Shown: positions 1 through 11,422 of the stretch, in pieces
Numbering within the stretch: position 1 is the first letter of the stretch
Layout: every line of letters starts with the position of its first letter
Assembly: GCF_019458025.1 (NCBI RefSeq)
Contig: NZ_JAHZUY010000004.1
Location: 1 to 64,000, forward strand
Origin: Caldovatus aquaticus
Lineage (GTDB): Bacteria > Pseudomonadota > Alphaproteobacteria > Acetobacterales > Acetobacteraceae
Direction: 5' to 3'
DNA length: 64,000 nucleotides
The notes under the pieces: model-generated
Seen by the model: only the letters and a program-made list of their open reading frames with translations
What the model was told of the DNA's origin: nothing
Database searches by the model: none
Program-made: the position numbers and the translations under genes

Positions 1-139
1 CGCCGAGTCGCGCACCCGCTGAGCCCCGGCCCGCGGCGCCCCCGCCCGCCGGCCGGTTTGTGCGAACGCCGCGCGGGCCGGCCGGCGCCCGCCGGCAAAC
101 CGCCCCGGAGCCTTCGCCCCTCGGCGCGCGGCGCCACCG

Positions 140-169
140 TTGACGCCGCGCGCCGCAGGCGGGCAATTC
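140..169 (+). promoter_or_regulatory. Weak candidate promoter for acs
   Basis: TTGACG at 140-145 is a good -35. The only A/T-containing hexamer at the right distance is CAATTC at 164-169 (18-base spacer), a poor -10. It lies about 40 bases before the acs start. Further upstream an inverted repeat (CGGTTTG at 54-60, CAAACCG at 96-102) is of unknown meaning. Inferred from spacing only. Confidence 0.25.
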
Positions 170-211
170 CAGGCCGGGACACCACCGCATACGGGAAAGG
201 GAGGGGCGCCG

Positions 212-2152
<1,941 letters not shown>

Positions 2153-2158
2153 GCGCCG

Positions 2159-2207
2159 GCGCGGAGAGCCCCGGGGTCGCGGACGCGGGCGGGCCGGGGC
2201 TCCGCGC
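2159..2207. terminator. Strong hairpin between convergent genes
   Basis: The left arm (2159-2174) pairs with the right arm (2194-2207) over 14 base pairs with a two-base bulge, starting right after the acs stop. There is no T-run, as is usual in such GC-rich genomes. Position between two converging genes suggests a bidirectional transcription end. Confidence 0.5.
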
Positions 2208-2326
2208 TGCCGGTGCCCGGTCTTCCCCGTCTGCCGGCGGACCGCGCGCGGGGCGGACGGGCGGGGGGCGGGCAAAGGGCGGCGGGCCGGCAGCCGTGAG
2301 CCGGGCGGCCGGCGTCCGCGCCCGGG

Positions 2327-4669
2327 TCAGGCGGCCCGCTGCGCCGCGGCCAGCGCCCGCCACACCGCCTCCGGCGTGGCCGGCATGTCCAGATGCCGCA
2401 CCCCGTCGGCGGCGAGGGCGTCCACCAGCGCGTTGACCACCGCAGGCGTCGCGCCGACCGCCCCGGCCTCGCCCGCGCCCTTCACGCCGAGCGGGTTGGT
2501 GGTGCAGGGGATCTCGAGCAGCTCCACCTCGATGTTCGGGAGGTCGTCGGCGCGCGGCAGCGCGTAGTCCATGAAGCTCGCCGAGAGGAGCTGCCCGCTG
2601 TCGCGGTCATAGACCGTGCGCTCGAGCACCGCCTGGCCGATCCCCTGCGCCACCCCGCCATGCACCTGCCCGCGCGCGATCAGCGGGTTGAGGACATGGC
2701 CGAAATCGTCGGCGACCACGTAGCGCACGACGGCGGTGCGCCCGGTCTCCGGGTCCACCTCGACCTCGGCGACATGGCAGCCGTTGGGGAAGGTGTGGGC
2801 GGGGACCGGCGCCTCCTCGGCGGCGTCGAGCAGCGTCGCCGCCTCGCCGCGCGCCGCCTTCTCGCGCTGGATGCGGGCGAGGGTGAGGATGTCTACCGCG
2901 CGGTCGGTGCCGGCGACGGCGAAGCGGCCGACGCCGCCGGCGGTGGAGAACTCGATGTCCGCCACCGCCGCCTCGAGGTGCTCGGACGCCGCCTGCTTCC
3001 CCTTCTCCACCACCGAGGCGGTGGTGGCGAGGATCGCCTGGCCCTCGGAGTAGAGGCTGCGCGCCCCGCCGGTGCCGCCGCCGCTCGGCAGCGCGTCGGA
3101 ATCGCCCTGGATCACGCGGATCCGCTCGATCGGGATGCCGAGCTCGTGGCTGGTGAGCATGGCGTAGGCAGTCTCGTGCCCCTGGCCGGTGCTCTGGGTG
3201 CCGACCACGACCTCGACCATGCCGTCCTCGGCGAAGCGCACGGCGGCGCGCTCGCTCGGGGCGCCCCCCGTGGCCTCGAGGTAGTAGGCGAGGCCGATGC
3301 CGCGCCGCCTGCCGCGCCGCGCCGCCTCCGCCCGGCGCGCCGGGAAGCCCGCCCAGTCGGCCCGGGCAAGGGCGGTTTCCATCACCCGCACGAAGTCGCC
3401 CGAGTCGTAGCGCTGCCCCATCGCGCTGACGTAGGGCATGGCGGAGGGCGGCACCATGTTGCGCCGGCGCAGCTCGATGCGGTCGAGGCCGAGCTCGCGC
3501 GCGGCGGTGTCGATCAGCCGCTCGACCAGGTAGTTGCTCTCCGGCCGGCCGGCGCCGCGGTAGGCGTCCACGGGGACGGTGTTGGTCAGCACGCCGATCA
3601 CCCGCGCGTGCACCGCCTGGAAGCCGTAGACGCTCGCCAGCACCTTGGTTCCCGCCCCGGTCGGGATGAAGGGGGCGAAGGTGGAGAGATAGGCGCCCAT
3701 GTTGGCGTAGTTGCGGGTGCGCAGCGCAAGGAACCGTCCGTCCTTGTCGAGCGCGAGTTCGCCCTCGGTGACGTTGTCGCGGCCGTGGGTGTCGGAGAGG
3801 AAGGCCTCGGTGCGCTCGGAGGTCCACTTGACGGGACGCCCGAGGCGGCGGGCGGCGAAACAGACCAGCACATGCTCGGGATAGAGGAAGAGCTTCATCC
3901 CGAAGCCGCCGCCGACATCGGGGGTGAGGACGCGGAAGCGGTCCTCGGGCAGCCTGAAGACGGCGTTGGCAAGCAGGCCGCGCACCAGCCACGAGCCCTG
4001 GGTGTTGGTGTGGAGGGTGAAGCGGCCCGTGGCCTGGTCGTAGTGGGCGAGCGCGGCGCGCGCCTCCATGCTGGCGACGACGACGCGGTTGTTGACGACG
4101 CGCAGCCGCGTCACGTGCGCGGCCTGGGCGAACAGCGCATCGGCCTTCGCCTTGTCGCCCACCTCCCAGTCGAAGCAGACGTTGTTCCTGGCCGCGTCCC
4201 AGACCTGCGGCTGGCCGGGCTCGGTGGCGGTGGCGAGGTCGGTGACGGAGGGCAGGACCTCGTAGTCCACCTCCACCGCCTCCGCCGCGTCGCGCGCCGC
4301 CTTGGCGGTCTCGGCGACAATGAAGGCGACCGGGTCGCCGACGTGGCGCACGCGGTCCTCGGCCAGCGCGTAGTGCGGCGTCTCGGCGCGCGGCGTGCCG
4401 TCGGCGTTCTTCAGCGGGACGGCGCAGGGCAGCTCGCCCAGCCCCTCCTCGCGCAGGTCCTTGGCGGTGAAGACGCCGAGTACCCCGGGCAGGGCGCGCG
4501 CCGCCGCGACGTCGAGGCGCAGGATCCGGGCGTGTGCGTGCGGGCTGCGCAGCACCACGCCGTAGGCCTGGCCGGGCAGGGCGATGTCGTCCGTGTAGCG
4601 CCCGCGGCCGAGCAGGAGCCTCGGGTCCTCGATGCGCCGCACCGGCTGGCTCAGGCCGAACTTCGCCAT
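2327..4669 (-). CDS. Orphan molybdopterin-binding large subunit (CoxL/xanthine dehydrogenase family)
   Basis: A 780-residue molybdenum hydroxylase large subunit. An aldehyde-oxidase/xanthine-dehydrogenase hammerhead domain (about residues 20-130) is followed by the molybdopterin-cytosine-dinucleotide binding domains. The signature loop reads AYRGAGRPE (about residue 368), the form II pattern, not AYRCSFR of true CO dehydrogenase, so CO is probably not the substrate. The catalytic Glu sits in GVKGAGEAGAVGA near residue 730. Such proteins normally work with an FAD subunit and a 2Fe-2S subunit; neither gene is adjacent. The start at 4669 was chosen for MAKFGLSQPVRRIEDPRLL, typical of the family, with GGGGAG nine bases upstream. 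The substrate cannot be told from sequence; aldehydes, aromatic or N-heterocyclic compounds are possible. Confidence 0.85.
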   Translation of the reverse strand: MAKFGLSQPVRRIEDPRLLLGRGRYTDDIALPGQAYGVVLRSPHAHARILRLDVAAARALPGVLGVFTAKDLREEGLGELPCAVPLKNADGTPRAETPHYALAEDRVRHVGDPVAFIVAETAKAARDAAEAVEVDYEVLPSVTDLATATEPGQPQVWDAARNNVCFDWEVGDKAKADALFAQAAHVTRLRVVNNRVVVASMEARAALAHYDQATGRFTLHTNTQGSWLVRGLLANAVFRLPEDRFRVLTPDVGGGFGMKLFLYPEHVLVCFAARRLGRPVKWTSERTEAFLSDTHGRDNVTEGELALDKDGRFLALRTRNYANMGAYLSTFAPFIPTGAGTKVLASVYGFQAVHARVIGVLTNTVPVDAYRGAGRPESNYLVERLIDTAARELGLDRIELRRRNMVPPSAMPYVSAMGQRYDSGDFVRVMETALARADWAGFPARRAEAARRGRRRGIGLAYYLEATGGAPSERAAVRFAEDGMVEVVVGTQSTGQGHETAYAMLTSHELGIPIERIRVIQGDSDALPSGGGTGGARSLYSEGQAILATTASVVEKGKQAASEHLEAAVADIEFSTAGGVGRFAVAGTDRAVDILTLARIQREKAARGEAATLLDAAEEAPVPAHTFPNGCHVAEVEVDPETGRTAVVRYVVADDFGHVLNPLIARGQVHGGVAQGIGQAVLERTVYDRDSGQLLSASFMDYALPRADDLPNIEVELLEIPCTTNPLGVKGAGEAGAVGATPAVVNALVDALAADGVRHLDMPATPEAVWRALAAAQRAA

Positions 4670-4817
4670 GTTCGCTCGCTCCCCGCGTTGGGCTCTGGTC
4701 TCTGTCGCGCGCATCATCCGCCAAGTCCGGCGGCGCCGCCAAGGGGGCATGCGGAGCGGACGGCACGCCGCCCGCGATTCGCGCGCCGCCCCGCAGCCGT
4801 TGCGCCTCCGCCGCGCG

Positions 4818-7800
4818 TCATTCGGCCGAGACGCGCCCGCGCCCGGGCCGCCGCAGCCCGCGCTTGACCCGTTCGCGTGCGGCCTGGAACGTCACGTAGA
4901 GCATGGGGATGAAGAAGATACCGACCAGCGAGGCGGCCAGCATGCCCCCGAACACCGGGGTGCCGACCGCCCGGCGCGACAGCATCGCCGCCCCCTGCGC
5001 GAGGACGAGCGGCAGCAGCCCCAGCACGAAGGCGATCGAGGTCATCATCACCGCGCGGAACCGGATCCGCGCCCCGGCCACGGCGGCCTCCCGGATGCCG
5101 AGGCCGCCGCGCTCCCGCGCCTCCTTGGCGAACTCCACGATCAGGATGCCGTTCTTCGCCGCCAGCGCGATCAGCACCACGAGCCCGATCTGGGCATAGA
5201 CGTCGAGGCTGAGCCCGGCGGCGAGGATGGCGAGGAACGAGCCGAGCCCGCCCACCGCGACCGAGAGCAGCACCGGCACCGGGATGGTCCAGCTCTCGTA
5301 GAGGGCGACCAGGAAGAGGTAGGCGAACAGCACCGCGAGCGCGACCAGGATCCCGGTCTGCCCCGCCGCCTGCTTCTCCTGGTAGGCGGTGCCGGTCCAC
5401 TCGAAGCCGTAGCCCGCCGGCAGCACGCGGGCGGAGATCTCCTCCATCGCCGCCAGCGCCTCGCCGGAGGAGACGCCCGGCCGCGGCGCGCCGTTGATCA
5501 GCACGGAACGGTAGTTGTTGTAGCGGCCGATCGTCTGCGGGCCCACCACGACGCGAACGTCCGCGAAGGCGCGCAGGGGCACCATCTCGCCGCTGCGGTT
5601 GCGCACGTGGATGCGCCAGATGTCCGGCACGTCGTCGCGGTCCTGCGCCTCGGCCTGGACATTGACCTGCCAGGTGCGGCCGAAGAGGTTGAAGTCGTTG
5701 ACGTAGAACCCGCCGAGCGTCGCCTGCAGCGTGGTGAAGATGTCGGCGATGCGCACGCCGAGCGCCTGCGCCTTGTCGCGGTCGACCTCGAGGAACAGGC
5801 TCGGCGTGGTGGGCGAGAAGGTGGAGAAGACGGCGGTCAGGCGCGGGTCCTGGTTCGCCGCGACGATCACGCCGAGCATGGTGGCGCCGAGCTCGGCAGG
5901 GTCGCGCCCCTCGAAGTCCTGCAGCTGGTAGTCGAAGCCGCCGCCGGTGCCGAGGCCGATGATGGGGGGGATGTTGAAGGCGAAGACGTTCGCCACCCGG
6001 ATCCCCTGCGCGGCGCCGAAGACCCGCCGGATCGCGGCGAAGACCGAGTCCTCCGCCCGCGTGCGATCCTCGAACGGCCTCATCCGGGCGACCATGAAGG
6101 CGGAGTTGGGCTGCGCGCCCTGGTCTATCAGGCTGAAGCCGACGATCGCGAGGATGTGCTCGATCGCCGGGTTCTGCCGGAGGATCGCCTCCACCTGCCC
6201 GACCGCGGCGCTGGTGCGCGCGACCGACGCGCCCTGCGGGAGCTGGACCTGGATGAAGAAGGCGCCCTGGTCCTCCTGCGGCAGGAAGCCCTGCGGCGTG
6301 CGGGCGGCGAGGCCCCAGATGCCGGCGCCGACCGCCGCCACCAGCAGCAGCGAGAGCGCCGCGGCGCGCACCAGCCGCGCCACGATCCAGGCATAGCCGT
6401 CGCGCACCGCGTCTATGCCGCGCAGCACGTAGCGTATCGGACCGCGCCGCGGTCCGTGGCTCGGCCGCAGCACCAGCGCGCAGAGGGCGGGCGAGAGAGT
6501 GAGCGCGTTGACCGCCGAGATCAGCATCGCCACCGAGATCGTCACCGCGAACTGGCGGAACAGCACGCCGGAGACGCCGGGGATGAAGGCCACCGGGACG
6601 AAGACCGAGAGCAGGACGAGGGTGATGGCGACGATCGGCGCCGTGATCTCGCGCATCGCCTGGCGGGTCGCCTCGGCCGGGGAGAGATCGGGACGCTCCG
6701 CCATCACGCGCTCGACGTTCTCGACTACCACGATCGCGTCGTCCACGACGATGCCGATGGCGAGGACCAGGGCGAGGAGGGAGATGGTGTTCGCCGTGTA
6801 GCCGACCAGGAGCAGCGCGGCGAAGGTGCCGATCAGGCTGACCGGCACCGCGATGGTCGGGATCAGCGTCGCGCGCAGGGTGCCGAGGAAGAGGTAGACC
6901 ACCAGGACGACCAGCACGAAGGCCTCGAGCAGGGTCTTGAGGACCTCCCGGATCGTGTCGGAGACGAAGGTGGAGGTGTCGTACACGACCAGGTGGCGCA
7001 GCCCCGGCGGGAAGCGCTGCGACAGCCGCTCCAGCGTCTCGCGCACCGACCGCGCCACCTGCACGGCGTTGGCGCCGGGCGAGAGGTAGATGCCCATGGT
7101 CACGGTGGGGCGGCCGTTCAGGCGGCTCTCGGTGTCCATGGTGGCGGCGCCGAGCTCGACCCGCGCCACGTCGCGCAGGCGCAGGACGGAACCGTCGGGG
7201 TTGGCGCGGATGACGATCGCGCCGAACTGTTCCGGCGTGGAGAGGCGGCCCTGTGTCTGGATGTTGAGCTGGAACTGCTGGCCCTCTCCGGTCGGCCGCG
7301 CGCCGATGCGCCCGACTGCGGCCTGCACGTTCTGCGCCTGGATCGCCGCGATCACGTCCTGCGGCGTGACGTTGAGGCTGATCAGCCGGTCCACCTCGAA
7401 CCAGATGCGCATCGAGTAGTCCATCGCGCCGAACAGGTTGACCTGGCCGACGCCGGGCACCCGCGCGATGGTGTCGAGGATGTTGATCGTCGCGTAGTTG
7501 GACAGGAACAGCCGGTCGTGCTCGCCGCTCTCCGAGTAGAGGGCGAGGAACTGCAGCACCGCGGAGGACTGCTTGCGCACCGTCACGCCGTTGCGCTGCA
7601 CCTCCTGCGGCAGCTTCGCCATCGCCGCCTGCACCCGGTTGTTGACGTTGACGGTGTTGATGTCCGGGTTGGTGCCGAGGGCGAAGGTGACGGTGAGGGT
7701 GTAGCTGCCGTCGTTGCCGCTGTTCGAGCGCATGTAGAGCATGCGGTCCACGCCGTTGACCGCGCTCTCGAGCGGCTGGGCGACGGTCGCCTCGACCACC

Positions 7801-7967
7801 GCGGCCGAGGCGCCGGGATAGCGCGTGGTCACCGAGACCTGCGGCGGGACGATGTCGGGGAACTGGCTGACCGGGATGCGCAGCATCGCGATCAGGCCGG
7901 CGAGCGTCGTCACGATGGCGATGACGACCGCGAGCCGCGGCCGGGCAATGAAGACCGAGGAGAGCAT
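4818..7967 (-). CDS. RND multidrug efflux pump, HAE1/AcrB family
   Basis: Inner-membrane proton-driven exporter of 1049 residues, the length of E. coli AcrB. A first membrane helix (residues 10-30) precedes a large periplasmic domain with the HAE1-typical [16 protein letters not shown] segment; a second set of helices contains [14 protein letters not shown], whose paired Asp (about 406-407) corresponds to the proton-relay aspartates of AcrB; and the relay Lys lies in [14 protein letters not shown] near residue 940. It follows its adaptor gene with a 12-base gap, so the two are one transcription unit. No outer-membrane factor or regulator is in the window, so a TolC-like partner must come from elsewhere. 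Substrates are unknown. Confidence 0.93.
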   Translation of the reverse strand: MLSSVFIARPRLAVVIAIVTTLAGLIAMLRIPVSQFPDIVPPQVSVTTRYPGASAAVVEATVAQPLESAVNGVDRMLYMRSNSGNDGSYTLTVTFALGTNPDINTVNVNNRVQAAMAKLPQEVQRNGVTVRKQSSAVLQFLALYSESGEHDRLFLSNYATINILDTIARVPGVGQVNLFGAMDYSMRIWFEVDRLISLNVTPQDVIAAIQAQNVQAAVGRIGARPTGEGQQFQLNIQTQGRLSTPEQFGAIVIRANPDGSVLRLRDVARVELGAATMDTESRLNGRPTVTMGIYLSPGANAVQVARSVRETLERLSQRFPPGLRHLVVYDTSTFVSDTIREVLKTLLEAFVLVVLVVYLFLGTLRATLIPTIAVPVSLIGTFAALLLVGYTANTISLLALVLAIGIVVDDAIVVVENVERVMAERPDLSPAEATRQAMREITAPIVAITLVLLSVFVPVAFIPGVSGVLFRQFAVTISVAMLISAVNALTLSPALCALVLRPSHGPRRGPIRYVLRGIDAVRDGYAWIVARLVRAAALSLLLVAAVGAGIWGLAARTPQGFLPQEDQGAFFIQVQLPQGASVARTSAAVGQVEAILRQNPAIEHILAIVGFSLIDQGAQPNSAFMVARMRPFEDRTRAEDSVFAAIRRVFGAAQGIRVANVFAFNIPPIIGLGTGGGFDYQLQDFEGRDPAELGATMLGVIVAANQDPRLTAVFSTFSPTTPSLFLEVDRDKAQALGVRIADIFTTLQATLGGFYVNDFNLFGRTWQVNVQAEAQDRDDVPDIWRIHVRNRSGEMVPLRAFADVRVVVGPQTIGRYNNYRSVLINGAPRPGVSSGEALAAMEEISARVLPAGYGFEWTGTAYQEKQAAGQTGILVALAVLFAYLFLVALYESWTIPVPVLLSVAVGGLGSFLAILAAGLSLDVYAQIGLVVLIALAAKNGILIVEFAKEARERGGLGIREAAVAGARIRFRAVMMTSIAFVLGLLPLVLAQGAAMLSRRAVGTPVFGGMLAASLVGIFFIPMLYVTFQAARERVKRGLRRPGRGRVSAE

Positions 7968-7979
7968 CGGCGCGCCGCC

Positions 7980-9218
7980 TCAGCCCCGGCCGCCGCTCGC
8001 ACCGGCGGGAGCGCCGGCCGGCCGCGGCCCGCCGCCGACGGGTGGCGCCGCGGCGGGGGCGGGATTGACCGGCTGGCCGGGGCGGACGCGCTGCAGGCCC
8101 TCGACGATCACGGTCTCGCCGCCCGCAAGTCCCTCCTCGATCACCGCGACCTCCGCCGGGCTGCGGCCGAGGCGAACGTTGCGGCGTTCGGCGCGGTTCC
8201 CCTCGCCGAGGACGAAGACGAAATTGCCGCCCTGGTCCTGCAGCACCGCCGCGCGCGGGATGACGACGGCCTGCACCGGCTCCGCGCCCTCGACGAAGAC
8301 GGTGACGAACTGGCCGTCGATCAGCTCGCGGGCGCCGGCGGCCCGGACCGGCCCGGCCGGCGACGCCTGGTATGGCGGATTCGGGATCACGGCGCGCACC
8401 AGGATGGTGTCCGTGTTGCGGTCCACCTGGGTGTCGATGAAGTCGATCCGGCCCGCATGGGGATAGAGCGTGCCGTCGGCGAGCTGCACCCGCACCACCG
8501 TCGCCTCGATCCCGCCGCGCGCGTCGTAGCGGCTGCGCAGCTCCAGCGACTGGCGCTGGCTGACATGGAACGCCACGCGCATCGGATGCTGGCTGACGAT
8601 GGTGGCGAGCGGTTCGCTCTGCGGCCCGACGACGTTGCCCACCGAATAGGTCGCGCGGCCGATCTTGCCGTCGATCGGCGCGGCGATCTCGGTGTAGCCG
8701 AGGTTGATCTCGGCGACGCGCACCGCCGCCTGGGCGCCGAGGACGCCGGCGCTGGCGGTACGCTCCTGGGCGATGGCGTTGTCGAGCTGGGCCTGGGTGC
8801 CGGCGCCGCTCGCGCGCAGCTCGCGCGCGCGGGCCAGCGCGACGCGCGCGTTCTCGAGCGTCGCCTGGGCGGAGGCGAGGTTGGCGCGGGCCTGCTCGAG
8901 CTGCGCCTCGTAGGGCGCGCGCTCGATGCGGAACAGCAGGTCGCCGGCCTGCACCTCCTGCCCCTCGTCGAACAGGCGCTCCTGGAGGAAGCCGGTGACG
9001 CGAGCGCGCAGGTCCACGCGGTTGATCGCCTCGATCCGGCCGACGAACTCGGCCCGCTCCGTCACGGGCTGGCGGATCGCGGTGACGACCCCGACCGCGG
9101 GCGGCCCTGCCGGACCGAACTGCGCCGCGGCGGGGAGCGCAGCGATGCCCGCGGCGCCGGCCAGGGCGGTACGGACGAGCAGCGCGCGAAGCAGGGCGCG
9201 TGGCGAAACCGGTGGCAT
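7980..9218 (-). CDS. RND efflux periplasmic adaptor (membrane fusion protein)
   Basis: A 412-residue AcrA/MexA-like protein bridging the RND pump and an outer-membrane channel. A signal peptide covers residues 1 to about 33 and ends at ALPAAAQ. Next come a biotinyl-lipoyl-like half, an alpha-helical hairpin rich in Ala, Arg and Glu (about 95-170), the second lipoyl half with GYTEIAAPIDGKIG, and beta-barrel and membrane-proximal domains. A Gly/Pro/Ala-rich tail ends the protein. The ATG at 9218 is the start that yields a proper signal peptide; the open frame upstream is meaningless sequence. First gene of the pump operon. Confidence 0.9.
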   Translation of the reverse strand: MPPVSPRALLRALLVRTALAGAAGIAALPAAAQFGPAGPPAVGVVTAIRQPVTERAEFVGRIEAINRVDLRARVTGFLQERLFDEGQEVQAGDLLFRIERAPYEAQLEQARANLASAQATLENARVALARARELRASGAGTQAQLDNAIAQERTASAGVLGAQAAVRVAEINLGYTEIAAPIDGKIGRATYSVGNVVGPQSEPLATIVSQHPMRVAFHVSQRQSLELRSRYDARGGIEATVVRVQLADGTLYPHAGRIDFIDTQVDRNTDTILVRAVIPNPPYQASPAGPVRAAGARELIDGQFVTVFVEGAEPVQAVVIPRAAVLQDQGGNFVFVLGEGNRAERRNVRLGRSPAEVAVIEEGLAGGETVIVEGLQRVRPGQPVNPAPAAAPPVGGGPRPAGAPAGASGGRG

Positions 9219-9328
9219 GGCCCAGGCTCTCCGAGACTCTCCGGAGTACGTGCCGCGCCATGTTGCGGTGCGGCAGAAAAGGTCAAGCGCCCCCGCGCAA
9301 CGGGGGGCGGCGCCGCCGCGCCGGCCGG

Positions 9329-10168
9329 TCAGTGATGCAGGAACAGCGGACAGGGCGAATCCTGCAGCAGCCGCCGGGTCGTCGAGCCGAGCAGCAGGCT
9401 GCGCAGGAGCCCGGCGTGGCCGAACGCACCGAGCACCATCAGCCCCGCCGGCAGGGCGCCCGCCTCGGCCAGCAGCCGCTCGGCCGGCGCGTCCCCGGCG
9501 AGGCCGCAGGGCTCGGCGCGGAAGCCATGGCGGTGCAGGAAGCGCGCCGCCTCCTCCGCGCGGCGCGCGGCCTCCGCCGGCTCGTCGGCGAGGGAAACGA
9601 CCCGGGCCGGTCCTGCCGCGCACAGGCCGAGCAGCGCGAAAAGCTGCAGCGCCCGCATCGCCGGCCGCGAGCCGTCGTAGCCGACCAGCACCGACCCGGC
9701 GAGATCGGCCTGGGCGCCCGGAGGCACGACGAGGAGGGGCCGTGCGCCGTCGCGCAGCAGCACCTCGATCGCCGGCGCGACACCGTTCTCGGTCTCCTCG
9801 AAGCCGAGCGTCGAATCGCGGCCGATGACGACGAGGTCGTGCGCCGGCTCGGCGCGCAGCAGCGCCTCCTCCGGGGCGTCCTCCAGCCGCAGCGCCTCGA
9901 AGGCGAGATCGCCCGCCGCCGCGGCGAACTCGGCGAGGGCGCGCTCGGCCTCGGCCTCGGCCCGACGCAGCCGGGCCGCGTCGCAGCGCAGCTTGAACGC
10001 GCTGGCGCCGAGCGGCACCGGCTCGTGCTCGTCGGCCGCATGGGGGCGGTCCAGTACCACGGCGGCGGTCAGCGCCGCGCCGCAGCGCCGCGCCAGCGCG
10101 ATGGCGAGGCCGCGCGCGGCGAGCGCCCCCGGCGTGTCGTCGAGCGCGAGCAGGAGGCTGCGGATCAT
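9329..10168 (-). CDS. Tandem universal stress protein
   Basis: A 279-residue protein of two Usp domains: residues 1-145 begin MIRSLLLALDDTPGA, and 150-279 begin SVLVGYDGSRPAMRAL. The second domain keeps the ATP-binding pattern G-x2-G-x9-G-(S/T) in GAFGHAGLLRSLLLGSTT, so nucleotide binding is likely; the first is degenerate. Usp proteins help survival under starvation or oxidative stress, with no defined reaction. Its ATG overlaps the TGA of the MFS gene by four bases, so it is translationally coupled as last gene of the four-gene unit. An unrelated second tandem Usp lies at 30042-30920. Confidence 0.88.
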   Translation of the reverse strand: MIRSLLLALDDTPGALAARGLAIALARRCGAALTAAVVLDRPHAADEHEPVPLGASAFKLRCDAARLRRAEAEAERALAEFAAAAGDLAFEALRLEDAPEEALLRAEPAHDLVVIGRDSTLGFEETENGVAPAIEVLLRDGARPLLVVPPGAQADLAGSVLVGYDGSRPAMRALQLFALLGLCAAGPARVVSLADEPAEAARRAEEAARFLHRHGFRAEPCGLAGDAPAERLLAEAGALPAGLMVLGAFGHAGLLRSLLLGSTTRRLLQDSPCPLFLHH

Positions 10169-11409
10169 CGGTGCGTTCCCTCGTTGGATGGGCGCGACAG
10201 CATCAGGAAGGCCGCCGTGCATAGCACGAGGGCGAGGACGAAGCTCGCGATCGCCGCGCCGGCCCCGCCCGCCGCAGCGGCCGCGCCCGAGACGGCCTGC
10301 AGCGCCGCCGCGCCGCCGAAATAGGCGATGTTCATGGCCGACAGCGCGCGCCCGGTCTGTTCCGGCACCACCGCCGCGCGCACCATCGGGAAGGCCAGAA
10401 CCTGGAAGCCGATCGCCAGGCCGAAGGCGGCGAGCAGCGCCGCGTCGAGCGCCGCCGGGAAGGCGCCGAACGGCCCGCCCGGTCCGCCCAGCAGCAGCAG
10501 CGCGAGCAGCCCGGCCGCGGCGAGGTGCCCGCCGGCGAGCAGCGTCCGCTCGCGCCCGCCGGCCTGCCGCGCCAGCCAGCCGGCGAGGGTGGGGCCGAGG
10601 GTCAGGGCGAGGGTGCAGAAGAGCAGCAGGTTGCCGGCGGCGATGCGCGGCATCCCCTTCACCTCCATCAGCCACGGCCCGCCCCACAGGCCGCGCACGC
10701 CGAGCACCGCGGCGAAGCTCGCCAGCGCCAGCACCACCGGGGCGCGCAGCCGGCGCGACAGGCCGAGCGCGACCACCTCGCGCGCGTCGGTCCAGGCCGA
10801 GGGGGCGGGATCGCGCGGCCGCGGCGGCCGCTCGCGCACGATCGCCGCGACGAGCAGCGCGGCGAGGACGGCGAAGGCGGCGGCGACGGCGTAGCCGGCG
10901 CGCCAGCCGGCCGCCTCGACCAGCCAGGCGAGCGGGCTCGCCGACAGCAGCATCCCGGTGTTGCCGGTAGTCTGGATCAGCCCGGACCACAGCGCGAAGC
11001 GCGCCGGCGGCAGCGCCTTGGCGGCGAAGGTCATCGGGCCCATCAGCATGCCCGAGCAGCCGATGCCGAGCACGGCCTGGGCGAGCGCCATGCCGAGCGG
11101 CCCCGGCGCCAGCGCCGCCGCCGCCGCGCCCGCGCTCGCGATCGCGAGCAGGATCAGCGCCACCGGCTTCACGCCGTAGCGGTCGAGCGCCACCCCCACG
11201 GGGACCATCGCCGCCGCGAAGGCGAGGGGGAAGATCCCGGTGATCGCGGCCAGCTCGTCGGCGGCGAGGCCGAGGTCGCGCTCCAGCAGGTCCGCCGCCA
11301 CCGCGGGCAGGGTGCGCACGGCGTTCGAGAACACATGCCCGAGAGCGAGGGCCAGGATGGCGGGAGCCAGCGCGCGCGTCGCCGGCGCCGCCGCCGCGGG
11401 CGGGGTCAT
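10165..11409 (-). CDS. MFS transporter
   Basis: A 414-residue inner-membrane protein with about twelve hydrophobic segments in two six-helix halves. The first cytoplasmic loop carries the MFS motif A variant GVALDRYGVKPVALI (after helix 2). The family resembles nitrate/cyanate or organic-anion MFS members, but the substrate cannot be read from sequence. It starts 13 bases after the FAD-dehydrogenase stop and overlaps the Usp start by four bases. The partners suggest import or export of a guanidino compound or a hydroxy acid; that is inference. Confidence 0.85.
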   Translation of the reverse strand: MTPPAAAAPATRALAPAILALALGHVFSNAVRTLPAVAADLLERDLGLAADELAAITGIFPLAFAAAMVPVGVALDRYGVKPVALILLAIASAGAAAAALAPGPLGMALAQAVLGIGCSGMLMGPMTFAAKALPPARFALWSGLIQTTGNTGMLLSASPLAWLVEAAGWRAGYAVAAAFAVLAALLVAAIVRERPPRPRDPAPSAWTDAREVVALGLSRRLRAPVVLALASFAAVLGVRGLWGGPWLMEVKGMPRIAAGNLLLFCTLALTLGPTLAGWLARQAGGRERTLLAGGHLAAAGLLALLLLGGPGGPFGAFPAALDAALLAAFGLAIGFQVLAFPMVRAAVVPEQTGRALSAMNIAYFGGAAALQAVSGAAAAAGGAGAAIASFVLALVLCTAAFLMLSRPSNEGTHR

Positions 11410-11422
11410 GCGGGGCGTGCGC

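Noticed and set aside
4714-9261. 1515-codon minus-strand frame across the pump and adaptor genes
   Set aside because: Same strand, wrong frame; Arg/Pro/Gly-rich translation, whereas the adjacent frame encodes textbook RND proteins.
4632-9335. 1567-codon open frame on the plus strand opposite the RND pump and adaptor
   Set aside because: A shadow frame: it has no domains, consists of His/Arg/Ala/Asp-rich low-complexity sequence and lies opposite two genes with clear motifs. Long antisense frames are expected when third codon positions are nearly all G/C.
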